Positions 23,142 through 31,633 are shown, counted from the stretch's first letter. The stretch: DNA of 34,212 nt from Spongiibacteraceae bacterium UBA5047 (GCA_002415025.1 DIBR01000015.1:220867-255078), one strand, 5' to 3'. Translations and numbers: made by a program. Notes: generated by a model not told the origin, from the sequence alone.

Positions 23142-24302
23142 ATGAACAAGGGGTTGCCCGCCGACTCGGTGGGCATTGTCGAAGCCAGAACACAGCACTT
23201 CAGCGAGCCGCTCACTCTGGCCTGCGGGCGCACGCTCGCCGCCTACGACATTGTTTACGAAACCTACGGCACACTGAATGCCGCGAAGAGCAATGCCATA
23301 TTGATATGCCACGCGCTGTCGGGCCACCACCACGCTGCCGGCTATTACAGCGCTGACGACAAAAAACCCGGCTGGTGGGAAGCCTGCATTGGCCCCGGCA
23401 AACCCATCGATACAGATCATTTCTTTGTTCTGAGTATCAATAACATCGGCGGCTGTCACGGCAGCACCGGGCCGGTCAGCATTAACCCTGACACCGGCAA
23501 ACCCTGGGGGCCTGATTTTCCCTCATTGCGCTGTCGCGACTGGGTTGCCACCCAGCGCCGAATGATGCCCCTGTTTGGTATAAGCCGGTGGGCCGCCGTG
23601 ATTGGCGGCAGCCTCGGCGGCATGCAGGCCATGCGCTGGGCGCTGGAGCACCCGGATGAGCTGCGCCACTGTGTCAGCATCGCCTCGGCCCTGCGCCTGA
23701 CCGCCCAGAACATCGCCTTCAATGAAATAGCGCGGCAGGCCATTACCTCCGACCTGGATTTCCACGGCGGGCGCTACCTCGAGCACAGCACCCTGCCCAA
23801 ATCCGGTTTGGCGCTGGCGCGCATGGTCGGCCACGTAACCTACCTGTCTGCTGACGGCATGGGTGAAAAATTTGGTCGCGATCTCAAGTCCGGCAATTTC
23901 CAGCTCGGCCAGGACGACAAAGTTGAGTTTCAGGTAGAAAGCTATTTGCGCTATCAGGGCGATGTGTTTTCCCGCAGCTTTGACGCCAACACCTACCTGC
24001 TGATGACCAAAGCTCTGGATTATTTTGATCTGGCACGTGAATACGGTGACGACCCGGTAGCGGCGTTCAGCCACGCCCAATGCAGTTTTCTGGTTATGTC
24101 TTTTACCAGCGACTGGCGCTTTGCACCCAAACGTTCGCGCGAAATCGTCGATGCCCTGATTGCCGCCAACAAACCGGTGGCCTATGCTGAAATCGAGGCC
24201 AACTTCGGTCACGATGCGTTTTTACTGCCCATTGAACGCTACCTGAATACCTTTAGCGCCTACATGGACCGCGTCAAACGGGAGGCCAGCCATGCGCTTT
24301 GA
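23142..24302 (+). CDS. metX: Homoserine O-acyltransferase MetX
   Basis: Activates homoserine for methionine synthesis by O-acetylation or O-succinylation. The 386-residue alpha/beta-hydrolase shows IVYETYGTLNAAKSNAILI, ALSGHHHAAGYY, the nucleophile elbow GGSLGGMQAMRWALEHPDEL, and the C-terminal His region EANFGHDAFLLPIERY. MetX-family enzymes of Pseudomonas-type bacteria are reported to use succinyl-CoA, so the acyl donor cannot be assigned here by family alone. The ATG at 23142 is chosen because AGGGA lies upstream and a longer TTG frame from 23082 would run through the likely promoter. It overlaps metW by 11 bp, a conserved pair. Confidence 0.94.
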   Translation: MNKGLPADSVGIVEARTQHFSEPLTLACGRTLAAYDIVYETYGTLNAAKSNAILICHALSGHHHAAGYYSADDKKPGWWEACIGPGKPIDTDHFFVLSINNIGGCHGSTGPVSINPDTGKPWGPDFPSLRCRDWVATQRRMMPLFGISRWAAVIGGSLGGMQAMRWALEHPDELRHCVSIASALRLTAQNIAFNEIARQAITSDLDFHGGRYLEHSTLPKSGLALARMVGHVTYLSADGMGEKFGRDLKSGNFQLGQDDKVEFQVESYLRYQGDVFSRSFDANTYLLMTKALDYFDLAREYGDDPVAAFSHAQCSFLVMSFTSDWRFAPKRSREIVDALIAANKPVAYAEIEANFGHDAFLLPIERYLNTFSAYMDRVKREASHAL

Positions 24303-24882
24303 TCTCAATCTGGCCAGCGAATGGATTCAGCCAAAAAGCCGCGTACTTGATCTGGGTTGCGGTGATGGCAGCCTGCTCGAGTACCTGCGTGACCAGCGTG
24401 ACGTCGACGGACTCGGTGTCGAGTTCGAAGACCTGCCCATTCGACAGTGCCTGCAAAAAGGCCTGAATGTTGTCGAGCAGGATCTGGACAGCGGGCTGGC
24501 CAATTTCCGCGACAACAGCTTCGACGTGGTGGTTATGGCGCAGGCCCTGCAAACCCTGCACTCTCCCCATCTGGTGATTGATGAAATGTTGCGCGTTGGT
24601 CGCGAGTGTATTGTGACCTTTCCCAACTTCGGTTACTGGCGAGGGCGGTTGTATCTCACCGGCCGGGGACGCATGCCGGTATCAAAGTTTTTACCCTACA
24701 GCTGGTACGACACACCCAACATCCACTTTTGCACCGTGAGCGATTTCGAAGCCCTGTGTCAGGAAAAAAATATCCGGATTTTGCACCGCAGCGTGGTCAA
24801 CGCCGACGACCGGGAGAGCTTTATTGCCTCGCGCCTCCCCAATCTGTTCGGCGTTACCGCGGTCTATCACATCAGCAAGTGA
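24292..24882 (+). CDS. metW: Methionine biosynthesis protein MetW (methyltransferase fold)
   Basis: A 196-residue class I methyltransferase-fold protein with the cofactor motif VLDLGCGDGSLLEYL, then GVEFEDLPIRQCLQKGLNV, FDVVVMAQALQTL and the MetW-typical ECIVTFPNFGYWRGRLYL and LPYSWYDTPNIHFCT. MetW is encoded with MetX and is thought to support it in methionine synthesis. The start overlaps the metX end by 11 bp, which implies coupled translation. A DUF4426 gene follows after 28 bp. Confidence 0.95.
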   Translation: MRFDLNLASEWIQPKSRVLDLGCGDGSLLEYLRDQRDVDGLGVEFEDLPIRQCLQKGLNVVEQDLDSGLANFRDNSFDVVVMAQALQTLHSPHLVIDEMLRVGRECIVTFPNFGYWRGRLYLTGRGRMPVSKFLPYSWYDTPNIHFCTVSDFEALCQEKNIRILHRSVVNADDRESFIASRLPNLFGVTAVYHISK

Positions 24883-24910
24883 TGCCCCGCAAACGGGCAA
24901 GGAGTTCTGC

Positions 24911-25369
24911 ATGCATAGCATGAAAAGGTACATATCAACCTCCGCTCTTTTACTGGGATTACTTGCTTGGCTGCTACCGACAGCGCAAGCCGAACAAAAA
25001 GAACGCTTTGATAACTACGACGTGCATTACAGCATAGTGAATTCCACCTTTTTGTCACCGCAGGTGGCCAAGACCTACGGGATTGTGCGCGGCGACGACC
25101 GCTTCATCATCAACATCGCCGTGCGCGAGAATCTTGATAACGGCAGTACCGTAGCGCGCAAGGCCGAGATCAGCGGCTCGCGTTTTGACCTGATCCATCG
25201 TATTACACTGGATTTCATGGAAATAGACGAGGGCACGGCAATTTATTACATCGCCCAGTTTCAGGCTAACGATAAGGAAAAACTCGATTTCACCCTGAAA
25301 ATTCACCCCGAAACCAGCAGGCGCTCCTACAAAATGCAGTTCAACAAAGTGATGTACGAGAGCGAATAA
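24911..25369 (+). CDS. DUF4426 domain protein, exported
   Basis: A 152-residue protein with a signal peptide (positively charged start, hydrophobic core STSALLLGLLAWLLPTAQA, likely cleavage after Ala-Glu near residue 28) and a mature part of ~124 residues (FDNYDVHYSIVNSTFLSP, IVRGDDRFIINIAVRE). Homologues sit between metW and rdgB in Pseudomonas and relatives, and I place it in DUF4426 by that context and sequence. The function is unknown; it is probably periplasmic. The ATG at 24911 has AAGGAG 6 bp upstream. Its stop overlaps the rdgB start as TAATG. Confidence 0.88.
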   Translation: MHSMKRYISTSALLLGLLAWLLPTAQAEQKERFDNYDVHYSIVNSTFLSPQVAKTYGIVRGDDRFIINIAVRENLDNGSTVARKAEISGSRFDLIHRITLDFMEIDEGTAIYYIAQFQANDKEKLDFTLKIHPETSRRSYKMQFNKVMYESE

Positions 25370-25947
25370 TGCAGAAAGTGGTATTGGCCAGCGGCAATCG
25401 CGGCAAACTCAGGGAAATGCAGCAGGTGCTGGGCAACGCCGGCCTCGAACTTCTGCTGCAAACCGACTTTGATATTATCGACGCCGAGGAAACCGGCAAG
25501 AGTTTTATTGAAAATGCCATTCTCAAGGCGCGGCACGCCAGCGCCGCCACCGGATTACCGGCACTCGCCGATGATTCAGGGCTCTGCGTCGATGCACTCG
25601 ATGGCCGGCCCGGCATCTATTCAGCACGCTACAGCGGCGAAAACGCCTCCGACGCCAGGAATAATGAGAAGCTGCTAAAGGAACTCGCCAGCGAAGACAA
25701 TCGCAGCGCAAGTTTTATCTGCGTGCTCGCGCTGGTTCAACACGCCGACGACCCCTTGCCCCTGATCTGCGAAGGGCGCTGGCGCGGCGAAATACTGCGT
25801 GAAGCGCGCGGCAGCAATGGCTTCGGCTACGATCCCCTGTTCTATATTGCCGACCTCCATTGCAGCTCCGCCGAACTCGAAGCCGATGTAAAAAACCGCC
25901 ACAGCCACCGCGGGCTCGCCCTGCAGCAGTTGCTGCAACGTTTGTGA
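25369..25947 (+). CDS. rdgB: dITP/XTP pyrophosphatase (non-canonical purine NTPase)
   Basis: Hydrolyses dITP, ITP and XTP to monophosphates and so keeps deaminated purines out of DNA and RNA. 192 residues with the Ham1/RdgB motifs: VLASGNRGKLREMQ at the N-terminus, SFIENAILKARHAS, LADDSGLCVDALDGRPG (metal-binding acids), GSNGFGYDPLFY and KNRHSHRGLAL. The start codon shares a base with the stop of the upstream DUF4426 gene, and its stop overlaps the GTG of the next gene by 3 bp. Confidence 0.97.
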   Translation: MQKVVLASGNRGKLREMQQVLGNAGLELLLQTDFDIIDAEETGKSFIENAILKARHASAATGLPALADDSGLCVDALDGRPGIYSARYSGENASDARNNEKLLKELASEDNRSASFICVLALVQHADDPLPLICEGRWRGEILREARGSNGFGYDPLFYIADLHCSSAELEADVKNRHSHRGLALQQLLQRL

Positions 25948-26561
25948 GCGCACGTCACCGACTGCACATCATCCAGCCCGGCCATGCGCAGCGAGAACTT
26001 GCTGCCGACCCCGCACTAACCCTCCTGCAACAACTGCAACGCGCCGGCTTTGATCTGCCCCACGCCTGCCGCAACGGCAACTGCGGGCGCTGTTACGCCC
26101 AACTTCATGAAGGCGAGACTTCACACACCCTTGATCAAACGCGCGTGCCGTTGTGCATCAGTCAGGCACTGAGCGACATACAGCTCACCCTGCCCAAGGC
26201 GCCGCAGTGGACGCTATACACCTGCCAGATAAAACAATGCCGAGAAGAGCGGATCGACCTGTTGTTACCGGCCGGGAAAATCGCGTTATCCGGCAAGCAG
26301 TTTGCGCTAGTAAACACGTGCTCGGCCAGCGCAGCCACGCTACTTGAGCAACATCAGCGCCTGCTGGCACTTCGACTGTCGTCACCACTGCAGCATACCG
26401 GCTCCGGCCTTGTTCAATTACTGTGCGTGAGCGCCAACGCTGAGGGACGCCAGCCACTCGTATTCCGGCAGAAAACGCTGGCGACCGGGCTCAGCGCCTC
26501 ACTGGTGCGAGAAATTCACGAAAGCTTGCTACAATCGAGTCGCGACGCCGGCACCTCATAA
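25944..26561 (+). CDS. 2Fe-2S ferredoxin-like protein with uncharacterised C-terminal half
   Basis: A 205-residue product. Residues ~5-85 resemble a plant-type [2Fe-2S] ferredoxin: PHACRNGNCGRCYAQL supplies Cys42, Cys47 and Cys50, and Cys71 in VPLCISQAL is the likely fourth ligand. The gap between the third and fourth cysteines is 20 residues, shorter than usual. Residues ~90-205 are not recognised. Their start (LYTCQIKQCREERIDLLLP) sits where ferredoxin-reductase fusions have their FAD domain, but the flavin-binding motif is not evident and the NAD domain is absent. The GTG start at 25944 overlaps the rdgB stop by 3 bp, implying coupling. In Pseudomonas this position after rdgB holds hemW. 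Confidence 0.72.
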   Translation: MSARHRLHIIQPGHAQRELAADPALTLLQQLQRAGFDLPHACRNGNCGRCYAQLHEGETSHTLDQTRVPLCISQALSDIQLTLPKAPQWTLYTCQIKQCREERIDLLLPAGKIALSGKQFALVNTCSASAATLLEQHQRLLALRLSSPLQHTGSGLVQLLCVSANAEGRQPLVFRQKTLATGLSASLVREIHESLLQSSRDAGTS

Positions 26562-26668
26562 AAAATGCGTGCTTCATCGCGAAATTACCGCTCTTTTACC
26601 GAATACCGTTGCCGCCATGTCGTGCCCTGCACTACCCTTGACGGCATTCCAACGACAGGAGAAAACCC

Positions 26669-27172
26669 GTGCTCAGCGCTATCGCCAAACTGCTGAAAGT
26701 ACTCAACTCCGACGACAACCCGGCACAAGTTGCACTGGCCGTGGTATTCGCCCTGATCATGGGCCTGACCCCCCTGATGTCACCCCACAATATTGTTATT
26801 CTGCTGCTGGTACTGTTTATTCGCGTCAACCTCAGTTTCTTCATTTTGTCGTTTGCCTTGTTTTCGGGGCTCGCTTATCTGCTCGACCCGCTCAGCAACC
26901 AGATCGGCGCCAGCGTTTTGCACAGCGAAGCCTTGCAGACGTTATGGACAAGTCTTTACCAGTCTTCGTTCTGGCGCTTTATGGCCTACAACAACACCCT
27001 GGTGATGGGCAGCATTTGCCTGAGCCTGCTGCTGGCACTACCCATTTACTGGGCGGTGATCTGGGCGATTACACGCTATCGCGACAAGCTGCGAGCAAAG
27101 CTTGCGCAAACGCGCCTGATGCTTTTCGTCAAAGGCACGCGTCTTTTTTCCCTCTACGAAAAACTCAGCTAA
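26669..27172 (+). CDS. TIGR03546 family membrane protein
   Basis: A 167-residue membrane protein with about four hydrophobic segments (~20-38, ~43-75, ~108-135) and the characteristic early stretch NPAQVALAVVFALIMGLTP followed by SPHNIVILLLVLF. The family is uncharacterised and is usually paired with a TIGR03545 gene, which follows here after 22 bp. The start is GTG 26669 with AGGAG 7 bp upstream. The sequence resembles DUF2062-like proteins in having a small glycine-rich first helix. Function unknown. Confidence 0.85.
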   Translation: MLSAIAKLLKVLNSDDNPAQVALAVVFALIMGLTPLMSPHNIVILLLVLFIRVNLSFFILSFALFSGLAYLLDPLSNQIGASVLHSEALQTLWTSLYQSSFWRFMAYNNTLVMGSICLSLLLALPIYWAVIWAITRYRDKLRAKLAQTRLMLFVKGTRLFSLYEKLS

Positions 27173-27194
27173 GCCGCCCTAAAAGGATATCGCT

Positions 27195-28895
27195 ATGAAA
27201 CAATGGATACGCTGGTGGGGACTCGGAGTTTTTGTTGCCATCGCCGCATTATGGATACTGTGCATAGACTGGGTTGTGGAAAACAGTATCGAGTTTGCCG
27301 GCACCCAGGCCGTGGGTGCGAAGGTAGAGCTCGACAGCGCTGAACTCTCCTTTTCCAAAGGTGTGCTCACCCTGAATCGCTTGCAGGTCACCAACCCGGA
27401 CCAACCGATGCAAAACCTGTTTGAATCTGCGCGCATTCACCTGAGCCTGGATACGCTCGCCTTGTTCAGGCGGCAATTCATATCTGACGAAGCCGATATC
27501 GAAGGTTTGCAGCTCTACACCGAGCGCAGCAGCAGTGGCGCGATCGATGGCCGCTTTTTCAATTTTGCCGGTGAGGGTGGCAAAGGCCGCGAGGCCGCTA
27601 TCGATCTGGCATCAAAACTCAACATCCCTGACGTTGGCGAACTCGCCAGCGCAGAAGAGGAGCGCCTGAAAGCCGAAATCGCCGCCATGCAGAACGAGGT
27701 GGCCGATATTCAGAAAGGCTGGGAGCAACGCATTCAGCAATTGCCCAGCAAAGAGCAAATCGCGGAATACCAGCGCCGCTGGGACAAACTGGAAGGCGAG
27801 AATGCCTTCGTTAAACTCAAGGGTGCAAAAGAACTTCGTGACGATATTGACGATGACCTCGATGCTATCAAGTCCCTCGACGAGCAAATCAAGACTGACA
27901 AGGAGCGTATCGCCCGACTGACCGAGCAAGCGAAAACGCTGCCGTCACGCGAAGCCGACCGGCTACTCGCCAGTGTTGGTCTCGATCAGGGTTTTGACGG
28001 CATGATTCGTCACATTGTCGGCGACGAAGCCATCGACATGATCAACCAGGGGCTGTCGCTCTACAAAACTGCCGCCAAACAAATGAGTGAGCAGCAAGCC
28101 GCCTCTGAAGACGAGGCCCCCAAACCACTGCGTGGCACCGGCGAGCTTGTTCGCTTCGCGGAAGAGCAGCCCCTGCCAAATTTCCTGATCAAACAGGCAA
28201 AGGTTAACGGCAGCATGCCGGTGGCCGGTCAAACCATCAGCTTTAACGGCGTGATCAAAGACATCACCTCCGAGCAGCACATCTGGGGTCGCCCGATGAC
28301 CCTCAAGGCAGATGGCGGCAGCGACAAAGGGGCCAGCCTGACACTCGACGGCCTGTTTGATCATCGCAGCGCTAACGCGCTCGATACGCTGAATTTTGAC
28401 CTGCGGCAACTGGCACTATCGGCACTCACCTTATCCGATAGCGAGCAACTGCCGCTGACCCTGCAACAAGGCGTTGCCAATATCAAAACCAATTTCACAT
28501 TGAACCAAAACGGCATCAGCGCCAATGTCGACAGCCTGGTCAAACAGGCGCAGTTTCTGGTCGCCGACAGTGCCCAGACAAAAACCGCACAATTGTTGCG
28601 CAAGGCCTTGGCCTCGGCCGACCAGTTTGATTTGAAAGCCATGATTAACGGCGATCTGGACGACCCGGCAATCAAACTGAAATCCAGCCTCGACAACCTG
28701 ATTGGCAAGGCGCTGGGCGCAGAAGTAGCTGCCAAAGTAGCGGAGCAAAAGGCGGTGTTGCAGGAAAAACTCGCAGCCCAGCTGCAAGACCCGACCGCAA
28801 AGCTTGCCGACAGCGGCGCTTTTCTTGAGGAATACAAAAGCAAACTGGGTTCACAGCGCGATGCGCTGAAAGACTTGTTAAAAGAAATGCGGTGA
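27195..28895 (+). CDS. TIGR03545 family protein, membrane-anchored and AsmA-like
   Basis: A 566-residue protein with one N-terminal membrane anchor (~8-27, WGLGVFVAIAALWILCIDW), then an AsmA/DUF748-like beta region (GAKVELDSAELSFSKGVLTL, the pattern seen at the start of AsmA-type lipid-transfer proteins), a long charged coiled coil (~150-260), a second beta-rich part (~315-500) and a helical Lys/Glu/Gln-rich C-terminus. It is predicted to be periplasmic apart from the anchor. AAAAGGA lies 7 bp before the ATG at 27195. It forms a pair with the TIGR03546 gene upstream. A role in envelope lipid handling is inferred only from the AsmA-like start. Confidence 0.85.
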   Translation: MKQWIRWWGLGVFVAIAALWILCIDWVVENSIEFAGTQAVGAKVELDSAELSFSKGVLTLNRLQVTNPDQPMQNLFESARIHLSLDTLALFRRQFISDEADIEGLQLYTERSSSGAIDGRFFNFAGEGGKGREAAIDLASKLNIPDVGELASAEEERLKAEIAAMQNEVADIQKGWEQRIQQLPSKEQIAEYQRRWDKLEGENAFVKLKGAKELRDDIDDDLDAIKSLDEQIKTDKERIARLTEQAKTLPSREADRLLASVGLDQGFDGMIRHIVGDEAIDMINQGLSLYKTAAKQMSEQQAASEDEAPKPLRGTGELVRFAEEQPLPNFLIKQAKVNGSMPVAGQTISFNGVIKDITSEQHIWGRPMTLKADGGSDKGASLTLDGLFDHRSANALDTLNFDLRQLALSALTLSDSEQLPLTLQQGVANIKTNFTLNQNGISANVDSLVKQAQFLVADSAQTKTAQLLRKALASADQFDLKAMINGDLDDPAIKLKSSLDNLIGKALGAEVAAKVAEQKAVLQEKLAAQLQDPTAKLADSGAFLEEYKSKLGSQRDALKDLLKEMR

Positions 28896-28929
28896 CGCTA
28901 GAAAGAATCGCTACCCGTTAGAGCTGAGC

Positions 28930-28940
28930 CTCGCTGCGAG
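28930..28940. repeat. Possible degenerate fourth REP-like hairpin
   Basis: CTCG CTG CGAG forms a short stem in a context (GAGCCTCGCTGCGAGAACA) resembling the REP copies just downstream. It is too short to be sure. Confidence 0.3.
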
Positions 28941-28946
28941 AACACC

Positions 28947-28971
28947 ATTCGCCGGCAGGGCGGCTCCCACA
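28947..28971 (-). repeat. REP-like palindromic element, copy A (inverted)
   Basis: Read on the minus strand it begins TGTGGGAGCCGCCCTGCC and ends GGCGAAT, nearly the same as copy B, with one base missing from the stem. It forms an inverted pair with copy B, 9 bp away, resembling a REP doublet of the Pseudomonas type (TGTAGGAGC...GGCGAAT). Confidence 0.75.
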
Positions 28972-28980
28972 GGCTGTCTT

Positions 28981-29006
28981 TGTAGGAGCCTGCCTTGCAG
29001 GCGAAT
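28981..29006 (+). repeat. REP-like palindromic element, copy B
   Basis: Begins TGTAGGAGCC and ends GCAGGCGAAT. The core is a perfect 6-bp stem with a 3-base loop, GCCTGC CTT GCAGGC (28988-29002). It closely resembles Pseudomonas REP elements as remembered. Confidence 0.8.
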
Positions 29007-29067
29007 ATTCTCAGAGGGTCTTGCCAAACAACCTAGAATCTCCCATGGAACCTTCGCGGGCATTATG

Positions 29068-29090
29068 CAGGGGCCAGCCCTGCTGGCGAA
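29068..29090 (+). repeat. REP-like palindromic element, copy C
   Basis: CAGGGGCCAGCCCTGCTGGCGAA: the core GCCAGC CCT GCTGGC (29073-29087) keeps a perfect stem with different paired bases from copy B. It ends 15 bp before the convergent hemY stop. Confidence 0.7.
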
Positions 29091-29104
29091 CATCGCGCCG
29101 CGCC

Positions 29105-30340
29105 TCAGGCGACCCTCTGGCCCTTCTTGCTGGGTAATTTCATTGGCAAGGCGCGCGTGGTTTTCTGCAAGCCCTCCTGAAAGAAGGCGTTGCTGCGTTC
29201 GTATTCACCCAGATAGGCCAGCAAGCGGCCCAGCTCGGCGCAAACATCTGCACCGGGTTCAATGCGATAGCTGTTCTCAAAGTATTCGCGCGCTTTGCCC
29301 CACAACTGATTGCGCAAACTGAGTCGCCCCAGCGTTAGCAGCAAAACCGGGTCATTGTTGCGCTCCTGCAACCAGCTCTCGGCCACGAGTAATTGTTTGT
29401 CTGCCTCGCTGCCGGCAATCAGGCCATAGGATTCCACCCACTCGCGCCGCCAGTCTTTGCGCAATTGCTGGCGCAACAGTTCTTCGGCCTGCGCCTCGGC
29501 ACCGAGCGCCACCAGTTGGCGGGAATACTGATCAATCACAGCAACATCCTGCTGCAAATCGCGCGGCAGTTTTTGCCACCAGCCCGACAGATCTTTTTCC
29601 GAAGACTTGTTCGACTCCCGCAGTTTCGCGAGTTGGCCCAGTGCAATCTGCCGACGCAGCTCCAGCAGCTCATCGGCAGAATAACGTTTGGATTTTTTGA
29701 GCTCGGGCAGCAACTCCAATAATTTGTCCCAATCCTTCAGGCCTTGATAGACCTCCTTCAACAGCCGGGATGCCGAAGGGTGTTTGGCCGTATTGCGCTG
29801 GGCGCGGGTAAGGCTGGCCAGGCATTCCTCAAGCCGACCGTTGTTGAGCAGCATTTCTGCCTGCACCAGCTCGATGGCCACGTCGGCACCGTCGGTACTG
29901 CGCTCGGCTCGGGCCAGTAGCTCGGTGGCCTCTTTGGTCTCGCCCAGTGCGTTGCAGGCTTGTGCAGCGGCCAGATAATTCAGCAGTGGCTGTTCTACGT
30001 CGTCCGCTGCACGCGTGAGCAACTGCCGTGCGCGGCTGTAGTTCCCCTCGATCAGGGCAATCAAACCCTCATTGGTGTCCCGCTGACTGCGGCGTTGACG
30101 GCGCTGCACGAGATAGCCCGACAGTTTGGCGGTACCGCGAAAGCCAACCTGATACACGCGCAACAGCCAGTGCCCGCCAGCCAGCAGAACCAGAAACAGT
30201 AAAAGTCCGAGCCAAAAGGAGGTTTCTATTGCAACACCCCCAATGGCCAGCAGGATGTAGCCCGGATCTTTCTCGATGACAATGCCGAGTGCGGCCGCCA
30301 CCGCCAACACCCCAAGGCTAAGCAAAAAATAGCGAATCAC
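29105..30340 (-). CDS. hemY: HemY, membrane TPR-type protein of the hem operon
   Basis: A 411-residue inner-membrane protein with two N-terminal membrane helices (~4-22 and ~40-60) forming the HemY_N domain, including the hallmark KDPGYILLAIGGVAIETSFW, followed by a cytoplasmic or periplasmic tetratricopeptide-like helical region (~85-400; for example LIEGNYSRARQLLTRAADD and LGRLLAYLGEYERSNAFFQ). It is called protoheme IX biogenesis protein in proteobacteria, is encoded with hemC-hemD-hemX, and is unrelated to Gram-positive HemY oxidase. The exact role is unclear. The ATG overlaps the hemX stop by 4 bp. Confidence 0.94.
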   Translation of the reverse strand: MIRYFLLSLGVLAVAAALGIVIEKDPGYILLAIGGVAIETSFWLGLLLFLVLLAGGHWLLRVYQVGFRGTAKLSGYLVQRRQRRSQRDTNEGLIALIEGNYSRARQLLTRAADDVEQPLLNYLAAAQACNALGETKEATELLARAERSTDGADVAIELVQAEMLLNNGRLEECLASLTRAQRNTAKHPSASRLLKEVYQGLKDWDKLLELLPELKKSKRYSADELLELRRQIALGQLAKLRESNKSSEKDLSGWWQKLPRDLQQDVAVIDQYSRQLVALGAEAQAEELLRQQLRKDWRREWVESYGLIAGSEADKQLLVAESWLQERNNDPVLLLTLGRLSLRNQLWGKAREYFENSYRIEPGADVCAELGRLLAYLGEYERSNAFFQEGLQKTTRALPMKLPSKKGQRVA

Positions 30341-31554
30341 GGCTTGGTCTCCGTCGCGCCGTGGCGGCTGTCGATAAAATACTGCAGTGCTGCAATGCTA
30401 TTGGAAATGGGCGGCAGTTCTGCGCGAACAGGCTGCTGTTGTAACTCGGCCAGTTCATCCAGAACGGCCTGCTCTGCGTCTTCAATGCTGTAGTACTGAC
30501 GCAGCCACTGCTCGCTGCGTTGCAGCGACTGCCGGTAGAGTTCGGCGTTGCCGCTGAGCAAGGCCCATCGCGCTTGCTCAAACAACAATTGCAGATTCTG
30601 CCGAAACAATTCTCGTTGGCCACCGGCGATAACCGTTTGCTGGTAGCTGCCGTCGCGGTCGCTGATACGAATATAAGACTGCAGTTTCTCGGCAGCGCTG
30701 GCCACGGCGTACTTGATCAGGGGCCACACGGTATCGAACGCCAGTTCCGGGGGAGGCGTCTGGGCGTCGGCCACCGGTTCCGCCGCCAGCGGGCGATCAC
30801 CCAGCGGCGTCAGCATTTGCGCCTTGGCAGACAGGTTCGCGACCCGCGAATCCAGCCCCGCCAAATCAAACTGCCGGGCAGTTTCGAGAGCGTCAAGGTC
30901 GGCCGCGAGGACCTCTCTCACACGTTCAATACCCTTGTCGTGCACTAACTGCAAATTGCGCTGGGCCGCAGCCAACAAGGGCTCGGCATCATTGCCGTTA
31001 CCGCCGAGCTGGAGCCTTTGCTGCGCCAAACGCAGCAGGTAGTCGGCCTCAGTCAGTATCCAGTCTTCGCGGCTCACTTTCACCAGCGCCTGCAGGCGCT
31101 CATCCAGAGCCTGTTGCCGCTGTTTCACCCAGGTGATTGACTGCAGCTGCTGAGTCAGTGCTGCATCGGTTTCGCCCGCCATGGCCTGCAGGCGTTCTTG
31201 TAGCGATTGTTGCCCGGCGCCAAGCGTTGCCTGCAGTTCTTTCTGCGCCTGCTGCAGTTCGCGCTGATGCGCCTCAAACCGCAACTCCAGCTTGTTAATG
31301 TCTTCTACCCAGGCTTTATCTACCGGCGCAAACTGTTCCAGCCAGAACTGGTAGCCCTGCCAGCCTGCCGAGGCGGCGGCCAGCATAAAGGCAATAAAAG
31401 CGAGAAAGAGGGTAAATTTACCACCGCTGGATTGCTGCTTCTGCGCGGATTTTTGTGAAGCCTTTTGCGCCGGCTTTGACGCGAGATCCTGCCCGGCACT
31501 GACACCGGCATTCTTGTCCCTGGCGGTTTCGGTGGGCTCTTCTGATTGCGCCAT
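30337..31554 (-). CDS. hemX: HemX family membrane protein
   Basis: A 405-residue single-pass membrane protein. It has a Lys/Ala/Gln-rich cytoplasmic start (~1-45), a membrane helix at ~47-68 (FTLFLAFIAFMLAAASAGW), then a long coiled coil (~75-160, Gln/Leu/Glu-rich) and the conserved HemX region (VSREDWILTEADYLLRLAQQ, then FRQNLQLLFEQARWALLSGN). It is often annotated as uroporphyrinogen-III C-methyltransferase by context, but no methyltransferase motif is present; a scaffolding role for haem enzymes has been suggested. GGGGGAG lies 3 bp before the ATG at 31554. A 79-bp gap separates it from hemD. Confidence 0.93.
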   Translation of the reverse strand: MAQSEEPTETARDKNAGVSAGQDLASKPAQKASQKSAQKQQSSGGKFTLFLAFIAFMLAAASAGWQGYQFWLEQFAPVDKAWVEDINKLELRFEAHQRELQQAQKELQATLGAGQQSLQERLQAMAGETDAALTQQLQSITWVKQRQQALDERLQALVKVSREDWILTEADYLLRLAQQRLQLGGNGNDAEPLLAAAQRNLQLVHDKGIERVREVLAADLDALETARQFDLAGLDSRVANLSAKAQMLTPLGDRPLAAEPVADAQTPPPELAFDTVWPLIKYAVASAAEKLQSYIRISDRDGSYQQTVIAGGQRELFRQNLQLLFEQARWALLSGNAELYRQSLQRSEQWLRQYYSIEDAEQAVLDELAELQQQPVRAELPPISNSIAALQYFIDSRHGATETKP

Positions 31555-31633
31555 TCACTCCCCCTGGCTGCGTCAACATGGTCAGCTACTGCAAACCTGT
31601 TAATGGATGTTCATCGTTATGCTTTGCAGAACA

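Noticed and set aside
26569..27198. Open frame of 209 codons on the plus strand overlapping the TIGR03546 gene
   Set aside because: It is in another frame of a membrane protein gene that has a good start and family match; its translation is Arg/Pro/Gln-rich as expected of an out-of-frame reading.
28930..29090. CRISPR array
   Set aside because: The repeats alternate in orientation, differ in stem bases and have irregular spacing; they fit REP elements and no cas gene is present.
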